This document shows, one piece after another, positions 19,434 to 27,510 of a stretch of DNA of 64,000 nucleotides. A program made the translations under genes and the position numbers. Source of the DNA: Aurantiochytrium sp. KH105 (taxonomy: Eukaryota; Sar; Bigyra; Thraustochytrida; Thraustochytriidae); NCBI GenBank assembly GCA_003116975.1, contig BGKB01000023.1:357255-421254 (forward strand), given 5' to 3'. The notes beneath the pieces are model-generated. The model made no database searches, was not told the DNA's origin, and saw nothing but the letters and a program-made list of their open reading frames with translations. Within the stretch, counting starts at the first letter, position 1. The number at the start of each line of letters is the position of its first letter.

Positions 19434-20653
19434 GCGTCTTCCCCTCGCCTGCTGCAGTCCGTCTCCCTCTCCGCGTCTCTCTGCCTGCCCGACTTCCGCG
19501 CGATCAGGAACTGCCGCTGCTCGAGGTCCTCCTCGCGGCGAGTCTGCTGCTGCAGCGGTAGTATCTTCTCTCCCTTTCTTCCCGGGCCACACTAGCTAGC
19601 CCCGCGCGCAAAGTCGGGCTCCGAGTTGCGCAAGTGGCGCAAACGGGCCGCGCAAGTGGCGCAAACGGGGCGCGCAAGTGGGTCAAAGTTTGGGACGCGG
19701 CGCTCACAATTTCTCGCGGCGCCGAGTGAGAACTTGGGCCAATCTCTCATCGCGCCTGCCTGGCCGCGCGGCGCACGCGCAAGGGTCTCGCTCGCTCGCG
19801 GGGAAATGGACGCGGAGGCCCGGACGGCTGGCTGGCTGCAGATTGGCTGGCTGATTCGATTGCTGGCTTGCTTCATTTTCGGTAAGGTCCAGGATGCCGG
19901 GATGGCGGGATGGTGGCGGTCGTGCAGTGCAGGACAAGAATTTGTGTTGGATTATCTATACTAGTAGTACGACGAGGGGGAAAGAAGCGTGGCGCGCTCG
20001 CACGCAAAGCTTTCGTGGTCGCTTGCGCTAGGGAAGGCAGAAGAGGCGGAGGAGGAAGAAGAGTCGAGTTGTCGTGAACAGCTACCTCACTTGAAAGTAT
20101 TGTAATCGGTGGCTTGCTTGAGGTCAAGCTCACCCGTCGGGTTGTAGCCCGATCAGCTCTTCTTCGACTATGCTCTGCTCAGGCGAGCAAAGTTAAAGCT
20201 ACTTGGCATGTCATGTGTTCTGTAGTAAGCTGGGTCTCTGGCTTTCCCTCACCCTGTCAAAAAGGTGCTTGTGATACATTCCAAACCATATCGCTCGAGT
20301 TAAGGTGGCCGGTCTTGTTTTCTTTCCTAAACAGTGAAGCTCCTGGCGACCTTGGCGAGCTTTCTGTATACGTTCACTTGCCCAAAGAAGCAGTGTAGCA
20401 CTTGCGAGGCTTCTGAAATCGTTCTCTCTCTTGAGCGGGTCCTTATCAAAGTGTCGGCATTCACATTCGTTGACGACCCCAATGAATCATGGCATTCAAT
20501 CGCATTCAATGAATAAAACAAATCGATTGTGAAGCCCAGGAAGACTCAAAAGAGAGTGAGATCAATCCAAGACACCTTTGTCGTTTGTGCAACGCGCGCG
20601 CGACCAGAAAGCGCAGCAGGGACACCACCGACCGCGCGACAAGCGGCAGCACG
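19434..20653. other. Divergent intergenic region between FAH and metallophosphatase
   Basis: The FAH-proximal part is GC-rich and carries the 22-bp phased repeat array (19606-19693). GGCT/GGCTG repeats follow near 19828-19872. The right part is AT-richer with no recognisable element. No gene supported. Confidence 0.6.
19606..19693 (-). promoter_or_regulatory. 22-bp tandem CGCAAGT array upstream of FAH
   Basis: Four units begin at 19606, 19628, 19650 and 19672, all exactly 22 bp apart. Units two and three are nearly identical (GCGCAAGTGGCGCAAACGGG); units one and four are diverged (GCGCAAAGTC..., GCGCAAGTGGGTCAAAG). The array lies 173-260 bp upstream of the FAH ATG. The repeat is seen directly; a role as a two-helical-turn phased binding array is inference. 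Confidence 0.6.
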
Positions 20654-21848
20654 ATGGAGGATATTGGACACGTCAAGCTGGAGTGCGGCCTTCCCGAGGG
20701 CTCAGCCATGGATCATCCGGGAGGTATTGTCATCGCGCAGTTCACCGACCTGCACCAGTTCCCCGCGGACGTCAAGACCTTTGAGGCCCGCGGCAGAGTC
20801 ATCGAGTTTGAGAAAGAGGGCTACAGCAGCGCGCGCAACGTTGATCTCATCCGTCACGTGCTCAAGGAGGCGACGCCGGACCTGTGCATCTTCACAGGCG
20901 ACATTGTCGACGGCCGTCCCTGCAAAGACCTCGGCCGGGACGCCTTCAAGCAGGTCATGCTCGAGGTTCTGGCCCCCGTGCTCGAGGCGAAGATCCCGTG
21001 GACCTACATTCCAGGTAATCAGTACGTTATTTCGGGATCTTTTCCCCATCGAACTATGTTTGCGCAAGACTAACTTTGATGTGCTGGCATGACAATCTTG
21101 CAGCGATGATGATCATTCGCCGTGGTCGCGCGAAGACTTGCTTGGAATCTACGAGCTTCCGCTGTGCATTTCCAGCAAGGCGAAGACGTTTAACCACACT
21201 CTCACCGTCGGGCGAACCGCGGAAGCCGACGCAGCATCGAGCCTTCGACTTTGGCTCTTTGACTCTGGAACCAACAGCGACGACCCCAAGATCATGTACA
21301 CAACCTTTGCTGCCGAGACTGTTCGAGAGTATGCGCGTCTCTCGGCCAGCGGAGAGCTCGCACCTTCCGCGGAGGGTCTCGCATTCTTCCACATCCCCCT
21401 GCCAGAGTATCAAGGCGCAAAGCCACTTGCCGGCAAGAATGGCCTCTTTGAGGCCGCCATTCTGGGCGGCAAGGCACCTTGGCCAGTCATGCACGAGCCA
21501 TTCAAGTCTTTGGTGCGTTGGATTGGCAAAGACCTTGTGGCAGGCTGCTCTAAGCTCAACAGTGGTCTCTTTGACGCTATCAAGAAGCAAGGCAACATTC
21601 TTGCCACGTTTTGCGGTCATGACCATCACTCGGACTTTGTGGCGCGGAGGGACAATGTGTATCTCTGCTATGGACGCTGCGGCTCATACACGCCACCTCA
21701 CGACTGGGAGGGCGCGGGAGGGCCTCTCCCTTTCGATCATGGCGCCCGTCTCGTTCAGTTCAAGGGACGCGATCAGGTTTTCACCTGGAACTGCACCTTT
21801 GAGAATGCCGTCGAAGACTACATTCATCTCGAGCGCAAGGATGCGTGA
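20654..21848 (+). CDS. Calcineurin-like metallophosphatase (Dcr2/PAP28-like), two exons
   Basis: CDS join(20654..21021, 21104..21848), 370 residues. A phosphoesterase with the full dimetal motif set: D-x-H as 'TDLH' (31-34), GD (82-83), GNHD spanning the splice junction (121-124; His123 codon is CA|C), and 'GHDHH' (294-298). Splicing at CA^GTACGT...TTGCAG^C restores 'GNHDDDHSPWSRE' in frame, which neither unspliced frame does; this is strong support for the intron. The arrangement, with Leu/Glu-rich insertion between GNHD and GHxH, resembles yeast Dcr2 and plant PAP28/29-type phosphatases. Those act on phosphoproteins or are unassigned; substrate here is unknown. No signal peptide is evident, so it is probably cytosolic. 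Confidence 0.88.
21022..21103 (+). other. Intron of metallophosphatase gene
   Basis: 82-nt GT-AG intron, donor GTACGT, acceptor TTGCAG, with a branch-like GACTAAC about 33 nt before the acceptor. Placed because removal rebuilds the GNHD metal-binding motif. Confidence 0.85.
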
Positions 21849-22569
21849 CGTTTTACATATTAATTGTACCTTGCCAATGGTCAAAGAGAAATTTCTAAAT
21901 CTTCAACGGTTCTCTTCTTGAGCACCACGACAAGTATTTCCTGTTCTTCCTTCAATTTCTTGATGGAGTCCAAATCGGCGTTGAAGAAGTCGTGAAGAGG
22001 AGCAGAGAGAAGCAAGCTGGTACTCCGGTGCCTGACGTCTTGTCACCATGCTAATCATGCAAGATTCGCTGACCCCAGGATACGCGTGCGTGTACACGCA
22101 TCGATCTGATCTAGTATACGATGGTATACTCAGCTTGAATTTCAGATTGAATTTCAGCTTGAGCTGTCTTGGCTTTGACGAACGAGTTTGATGGTTCTGA
22201 TTTGATCAGCGCCAAGCTCCTCCTGTCTACTGGCTCTGGCAGTCAATGCTATGCGGTGGCACTGGAGGTGAAAATCGTTCACTTTTTTAGCATCATGGGA
22301 CTCTCCAAGAGATCACGATATCAATTTTCGCGACATCTACTACGTCGATTGTGGCCAGATGCCATTTCTACGGGAAAGAAGAAAGATCACGATCTTAATT
22401 TTCGTGACACGCATGATGCCGAAATCGAGAACGGAAACCACTACTAGTATACTTCTAGGCCAATAGGTAGTTGCAATTGTATAGCCAGAAAGCCAACTTT
22501 GCGGGCAAAACGAGAAAGGAAGAAGAAGATCCATGGATCCTTTATTTTTCTTTCTTTCGTTCTCCAGAC
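21849..22569. other. Intergenic region with short duplicated elements
   Basis: AT-rich. It holds a doubled TTGAATTTCAG (near 22134-22158), TAGTATAC words at about 22113 and 22445, and a pair of related about 27-bp elements at 22309-22336 and 22384-22411 (AGATCACGAT-x4-AATTTTCG-x-GACA). No gene supported. Confidence 0.5.
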
Positions 22570-23352
22570 ATGGAATCGCTGGCCGCTTGCTTGCACGCAC
22601 ACACGCTCGCAGCGCAAGAAGGCCGGAATCGTGCAGTCCCCTTTCGCTCGCGCGCCTTTGTGGTTTCTGACCAGGGGCAAGGTTTGCATTCGAAGAAGAG
22701 CTTACGAACGAGGGAGGAGATGAAGAGATCTTTCGAGGATGCTTTGCTTCTGGACAATGCCAACGTGGTGATGCTGAAGAAGCGTCCCGGAGAACACAGC
22801 TACGAACCATGTTCGCCGGGCAACTTTGGTTTTGAACGTATGGAGGTCGGGACAGTTGTCAAGAATAGCTTTGGCGGCGGAAAGGTGTCTCATGTACGAG
22901 GCTCGAGCATAGATCGTAAGAATTGGACGGAAAAATGGGAAAACTATACAAATAGCATCTTTCCGGAGTTTTGCCAAATCTTAAGATGTAGCAATGATGC
23001 TAGAGTTGGAGCGCACGTTTATATCCACAGAGTCACATCAAGCAGCATCTGCTTCATTCTGCCGACATGCCAGAAATGTAACATGGACGAAGAGAGCAAC
23101 TATACTGGCAGAGAAGAATGCTTAAAGTCCATGAAAACGAACGCGCGGCTGATCGCTGTAAAGAATCCTTGCCCGGGCCCGAGACAAAGAAAAAGAATTC
23201 GAACTATTGCGGCCAATGGCGGGATACAATCATTGGAGGCAACGACTGAACGAGAAGTTGTGCAACAGGACGCGTATTCCGTCGCAAGCTGCACGATTCT
23301 TGATTTTTGCAAGAACATGGCTCTCGCGATGTTGCCGTCTTTGCCAAACTAA
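22570..23352 (+). CDS. Hypothetical protein with small Cys motif
   Basis: 260 residues from ATG 22570. I do not recognise the family with confidence. The N-terminal 100 residues are basic and low in conserved features. Around residues 175-235 is a compact block: 'VGAHVYIH' ... 'ICFILPTCQKCN' ... 'MKTNARLIAVKNPC'. A beta-strand/His, then Leu-Pro-x-Cys-x-x-Cys-Asn, then a strand is reminiscent of short zinc-binding or HNH-like modules seen in protist proteins, but no catalytic set can be named. Basic 'RQRKRIRT' follows. Composition is AT-richer than neighbours. Supported as coding mainly by frame length in AT-rich DNA and by this motif block. Confidence 0.5.
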   Translation: MESLAACLHAHTLAAQEGRNRAVPFRSRAFVVSDQGQGLHSKKSLRTREEMKRSFEDALLLDNANVVMLKKRPGEHSYEPCSPGNFGFERMEVGTVVKNSFGGGKVSHVRGSSIDRKNWTEKWENYTNSIFPEFCQILRCSNDARVGAHVYIHRVTSSSICFILPTCQKCNMDEESNYTGREECLKSMKTNARLIAVKNPCPGPRQRKRIRTIAANGGIQSLEATTEREVVQQDAYSVASCTILDFCKNMALAMLPSLPN

Positions 23353-23629
23353 TAAAGTTGAGAAGAATCATAACTCCTTCAAATGTTCACCAATAAAGCT
23401 GTCTGGTTGCGCTCTGCTTTGGCCTTGGGTCTTGTTCCTCGTCTGGGAAAAAGCATCTTGCCGCGCCGTACGAAGCGCAACCTTTTTCTTGTAGACTTCG
23501 TCCTTGCGTCGCCGCGGGTAGTAAGTTTTACCGGTTATACCACTGTGACCCAGGTCGCACCGCCAAACCTGAAAAGGATTCGATACGTGCGGGCGGGCGG
23601 GCGAGCGAGGGCCAAGCGACTCGGAGGAA

Positions 23630-24975
23630 ATGACGGGCAGCAACGAGAGCGAACAGAGCAAGCTCGAGCCGGAGCAACAGCCGCAGTCTGAGCAGCAGCA
23701 GCAGCCAAAGGAGCTGCAGACGGGGGAGCAGCCGAAGCAGCAAGATAAGGCAGCCGAGGTGCAAGAGGCGATCAAGACCAAACAGAAGACGCCAGAGCAC
23801 GCTGCAGCAGCAGCTCCCACGGGGAGCAATGCGCGCACGCTCATCAGCAACAGGTGCGGAGCACCAGAACGCATCGTTGAGCTCTTGTACAGACGCGCTC
23901 ACGCGTACCGAGTGCTGCTCATTTCACCGGGAAGCCCGCTAGGCAAGTCGGGCCTTGTACCTTGGTTCGACTTTATCGTTCGGGCTGGTGAGGTGGACCT
24001 TGTGGCCGTCGACGTTGTCGAGTGGAACGAAGAGAGCTTTCAACGCCTGGTTGTTGCCTCGGAAGGCCAACCTCTCCGGCTCACAGTGTACAATTGCAAG
24101 AATCGTAGTCTTCGCGAGGTTGTGTTCACGCCAAGCAAACGCTGGGGACGACGCAACGATCTTGCTGGCGTTCGACTTTCGTATGATACATATACGGATT
24201 GCATGCGAGATGTTGTGCGCGTAATGGATATTCAGGGTGGATCGCCCGCGTTGCGTTCGGGTCTGCAGTCGCACAGCGATTTCATCCTTGGGACCATTTA
24301 CGGTCAACCGTTTCGATCGAGCGCAGCTCTCGTGGCAACGGTACGCCGTGCGCTTGACAAGCATCTCAACCTCTTTGTGTACTCAAGTGTTGCGGATACT
24401 GTGCGTATCGTTCAGGTCAAACCAACGAGTCTTTGGTCCGGAGAAGGTTTGTAAGTGAATGACAGAGAAAGAGCAAGCGAGCGCGCACACAAAGCAAAGA
24501 GAGAGAGAGAGAGAGAGAGAGTATCGGGCTGGTGATGAATCGGGATCGATAGATTACTGACGAGATGAATGGTCGTTGGGGGGCCTTCGTATATCATTTT
24601 CTCTTGTGACGCAGGCTTGGGTGTGACATTGGACTCGGGCAGTCCCATATGATCCCGAACGACGTGCGCGATACGCTGGGCACGTACAGACCCGTTAGCA
24701 TGGCATCGCTGTCCATGTCGCTTGCAAAGGACGACTCGGACATTGTAGAAACCGTGGAGGACTACTTTCGATCTGAGCGCGGCACTCGTGCGCGTTGGGT
24801 GCGTCACGAAGTCTCGACGCAAGCAGGTTACGGCGAAATCCTTGGCGAAGATGCCAAAGGTGGTGTTGTGCTTGAGCTTGACTGGAAACTCGCAAACAAC
24901 GCCGTCGTGCTCTGCAAATGCAGCCGGGGTAATTTCGAGCGTCTACCCACCCTCGACGATGACCAGGACAGCTAG
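23630..24975 (+). CDS. GRASP55/65-type Golgi reassembly stacking protein, two exons
   Basis: CDS join(23630..24450, 24615..24975), 393 residues. GRASP proteins tether Golgi cisternae and take part in unconventional secretion. A Gln/Glu-rich disordered N-terminus (about 70 residues) precedes PDZ1 (about 90-165, 'GLVPWFDFIVRAGEVDL') and PDZ2 (about 180-290, 'GGSPALRSGLQSHSDFILG'). The exon junction rebuilds 'GEGLLGCDIGLG', the counterpart of the conserved 'GG-x-G-x-LGC-x-IG-x-G' of GRASPs. Unusually, residue 2 is Thr, so the N-myristoylation glycine of animal GRASPs is missing; yeast Grh1 also lacks it and uses other anchoring. The C-terminal 70 residues after the PDZs are not the usual Ser/Pro-rich tail. 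Confidence 0.93.
24451..24614 (+). other. Intron of GRASP gene
   Basis: 164-nt GT-AG intron (GTAAGT donor, GACGCAG acceptor) containing a (GA)n microsatellite at about 24499-24521. Removal fuses GGT-TT with G-CTT and yields the conserved GRASP motif. Confidence 0.9.
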
Positions 24976-25605
24976 TTTTTTTTTTAGTTCCTGACAGCGA
25001 CGACAAAGATCGCTTCTTCTTTTGTTGTTTTTGTCTTTTCTTCCTCTCAAACCCACTTCCCCATCATCAACCCCCAAACACGTCCTGCAACAAACACCAT
25101 CTTGCTCCCTTCCTTCATTCGCCGACCCCGCCCACTTTTCTTCAAATCGACGGTATTGCGGACACTATTGTAAACTTGCACACCCACTTCCAAAGCCACC
25201 TTAACCTTCGGGCTCCGAAAGAACCCCCGAAGCAGGCGAGTTAAGGCGGGCCTGTCTTGGCGCGTGCCCCGCTGGCGAGCGGGGGCTTCTCCTCCGGCGC
25301 CCGAGTCCGCCGCTGCACGCGGCAGAAACGGTACGCGGGCGAGACGCGGCGCGGCGACGGCGAGCTCTCCGCGCGCAGCCTTGGCGAGAGACAGGGCGCG
25401 ACCCCCTGCGGCGGCGGCGGCGGCAGCGACGAGGAGCGGGCGGAGCGGGACCGGCGCGTCCCGATCCATTTCCATCTTTCATCCTCGGCGGCGCGCGTGC
25501 TCGCGACCAGCAGCGGCGGCGGCGGCAGTAGCAGCAGCAGCAGTAACCGCGCGAGACAAAGCGGGCGGCACGAGGGGCGCCGGCGACCACAACAGATTGA
25601 GTAAG
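24976..25605. other. Intergenic region
   Basis: The left 220 bp are T/C-rich 3' flank. From about 25,200 the DNA is GC-rich with CGG/CAG triplet runs (25411-25425 and 25512-25545), presumably the promoter or leader of the next small gene. The frame upstream of that gene is open but lacks an ATG. Confidence 0.5.
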
Positions 25606-25887
25606 ATGGAGCGGCTCCGCAAGTCGCTCTCGCGCAAGTCGCTCTCGCGCACGTCGCTCTCGAGGAAGCTGTCGCTCCGGACGGGCAGCAGCGACCTTGC
25701 ACAGGCCCTCAAGGCGGAGCAGGCACGCATGGAGATCGAGCAGGCCGAAGCAGCGCCTTCGAGAGATTATTTTGAAGAGGAGGGCCGCTCCCTGGAAGAG
25801 CAATTGAGGGCCCGCGCTCGGACCTCGGTCCGCAAGAGTGGCATCTTGAACCCGCACGACTTTAAGCGCGAGTCCATCACCTGGTGA
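25606..25887 (+). CDS. Small basic protein with SLSRK repeats
   Basis: 93 residues from ATG 25606. No family recognised. The N-terminus is a tandem of 'KSLSRKSLSRTSLSRKLSLR', a highly basic Ser-rich repeat likely to be phosphorylated. A helical Glu/Ala-rich stretch (about 30-75) and 'SVRKSGILNPHDFKRESITW' follow. The complexity of the C-terminal half argues that it is real. A good splice donor (CTG^GTGAGAG) overlaps the stop; joining to the CGCGCAG acceptor at about 25968 also gives TGA at once, so the protein ends in the same place either way. The frame continues upstream through non-ATG codons, so an N-terminal extension is possible. Confidence 0.5.
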   Translation: MERLRKSLSRKSLSRTSLSRKLSLRTGSSDLAQALKAEQARMEIEQAEAAPSRDYFEEEGRSLEEQLRARARTSVRKSGILNPHDFKRESITW

Positions 25888-26234
25888 GAGAGAAAGCAAC
25901 TCGCTTGCGACGCTCCCATCAGCTCCGATCTTCCCGTGTTTTCCTTTATAATATCCCTCTCGCGCAGAGCATCAAACGTCTTCACCTCGCCTACTCTTGA
26001 CTCATCTCTCCTTCCCTGACCTCACTCTGAAAAGCTCACGCCGCGCAAATAAGAGGCCAGGGTGCCTTCTTTTTGCTCGTTGACTAGGGGTGAGTGAGTC
26101 CCATCTGGCGCGTGACACGCGGCTCTCTGTTCCCCTCCCCAAGTTTCTCTTACCTTTACTATCCATGTTTCCTTCTGTTTTCTTTCACCATGTTCAAGAC
26201 GATCGGTTCAAGAGCGAAAAATACAGTTCAGTTA
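25888..26234. other. Convergent 3' region
   Basis: Lies between the small SLSRK gene and XPA, which converge. It holds 3' UTRs and a possible 3'-UTR intron (GTGAGAG...CGCGCAG). Nothing else seen. Confidence 0.5.
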
Positions 26235-27284
26235 TTAAAGGCTTTCGAATTGAACGTCAAGACCACACTCTGTGCACGACTTTACGTGAATGTCGCTATC
26301 GGGTGCAATAGGTTTGGACGGTCCAAATGTGTGCTGATGATACCTTTCGTTGCGCGGGACAAAGTTTTGGGACTTGTTCTTCTTCTTCCTCTTTTGTTTG
26401 CTGCTCTCGCTTTCACTAGCTTCTGACTTGTGCCGACGCTTCGAGCTGCTTTTGCTCTTGTCCGCGCGATCGACCTTGTCACCGCGTACCTCGCCGCGCA
26501 ATTTACTGATATTGCGCTGGAATACGTCATCTGCTTCGCCAGAAATCGCGCCTTCAAATGCCTTCTTTGCGCGCAATTGGCGCTTTTTCGCACGCTCCAA
26601 AGCACGGCGCTCGCGTTCTGCTTCGCGAGCCTCTACGGTTCCCCATCGCTCCATGGAACGAGCTTCGACCTGCTTCGTCAAGTACAGTTTCATCATCGAC
26701 CAGCCCATGCGACGGGGATTCGAAGTCACCAGGAAGCTGAGGTTGTACAGGTCATCGTCGGCCAGGAGATAGTCGTTTTTAGCGTTTGTTTTGGTCAGCG
26801 TTTTGTACGCAGGGTTCTCAATCTTGCATGTTGTGCAGATGGCCTCGTCAAAGGTCGCCAGCATGCGCTGGTCCAACGACATGGACCCGCATTCTTGGCA
26901 ACGCCTTCCATCGCGACGCTCTGCGGCGTCAAGGCCCTCACGAGACGGTGGCGCACTCTCCGACGGCGCGGGCCCACCTGCAGCTGCAGCTGCGGCGGCG
27001 GCGGCCTCCGCTTCTGCCTCTGCCTCTGCATCTTCGTCAAAGTCATCTATCGCGCCGAGAGAACCTGCACTGCGCGAGTTCCCGGAGGCAGGGTCCAGGA
27101 GTGGACCACGAGCATGAGCGAGTGCCTGGTCGCTGCCATCTTGCTGCTGTCTGGCGACCAAAGATTGCGCCGCGCTGGAAGCCGAGCTGCTGGCAACACC
27201 GCGCGCGGCAGCTGCCGCCTCGGCCTCCGCCTCTGCTTCGGCCTCGGCCTCCTCGTCAAAGTCGTCGGCCCACGCTTCATCCAT
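26235..27284 (-). CDS. XPA: DNA repair protein XPA (Rad14)
   Basis: 349 residues, ATG at 27282-27284 (complement). XPA is the damage-verification and scaffold factor of nucleotide excision repair. The N-terminal 115 residues are a disordered Glu/Ala-rich region built from two copies of a 'DDFDE(E/D)AEAEAEAEA' module (residues 8-22 and 80-93). The zinc finger has C129-x2-C132 and C150-x2-C153. The following DNA-binding fold contains 'KTNAKNDYLLADDDLYNL', 'NPRRMGWSMMKLYL' and 'VEARSMERWG', all closely matching XPA. A basic Ser/Lys-rich insertion (about 255-305) precedes the conserved C-terminal 'HQHTFGP' and 'KSCTECGLDVQFE', the TFIIH-binding end. Complete gene; the acidic duplicated N-terminus and the basic insert are lineage-specific. 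Confidence 0.95.
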   Translation of the reverse strand: MDEAWADDFDEEAEAEAEAEAEAAAAARGVASSSASSAAQSLVARQQQDGSDQALAHARGPLLDPASGNSRSAGSLGAIDDFDEDAEAEAEAEAAAAAAAAAGGPAPSESAPPSREGLDAAERRDGRRCQECGSMSLDQRMLATFDEAICTTCKIENPAYKTLTKTNAKNDYLLADDDLYNLSFLVTSNPRRMGWSMMKLYLTKQVEARSMERWGTVEAREAERERRALERAKKRQLRAKKAFEGAISGEADDVFQRNISKLRGEVRGDKVDRADKSKSSSKRRHKSEASESESSKQKRKKKNKSQNFVPRNERYHQHTFGPSKPIAPDSDIHVKSCTECGLDVQFESL

Positions 27285-27510
27285 CAGGATTGGCGACTTG
27301 GGTCTGCTTCATGCTGTAATTATGGGCATCCCGGAAACTCGCACGCACGACGGTCGACCCAAGCTTGGGTAAATCAACGAAAAGCAGAATACTGCAGACT
27401 GCTTCCTGGACGGAAGCGAGCCCGCGACAGCTGAGCTCAGACCAAGTCACATAATAATAATGATGATGTTGATGTTGATAATCAAACGATAAATCTCTCT
27501 ACAAAACAAT

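Noticed and set aside
17928-19595. 555-codon + strand frame
   Set aside because: Exact antisense of fumarylacetoacetase, whose catalytic motifs are all on the minus strand.
26430-27434. 334-codon + strand frame
   Set aside because: Antisense to XPA.
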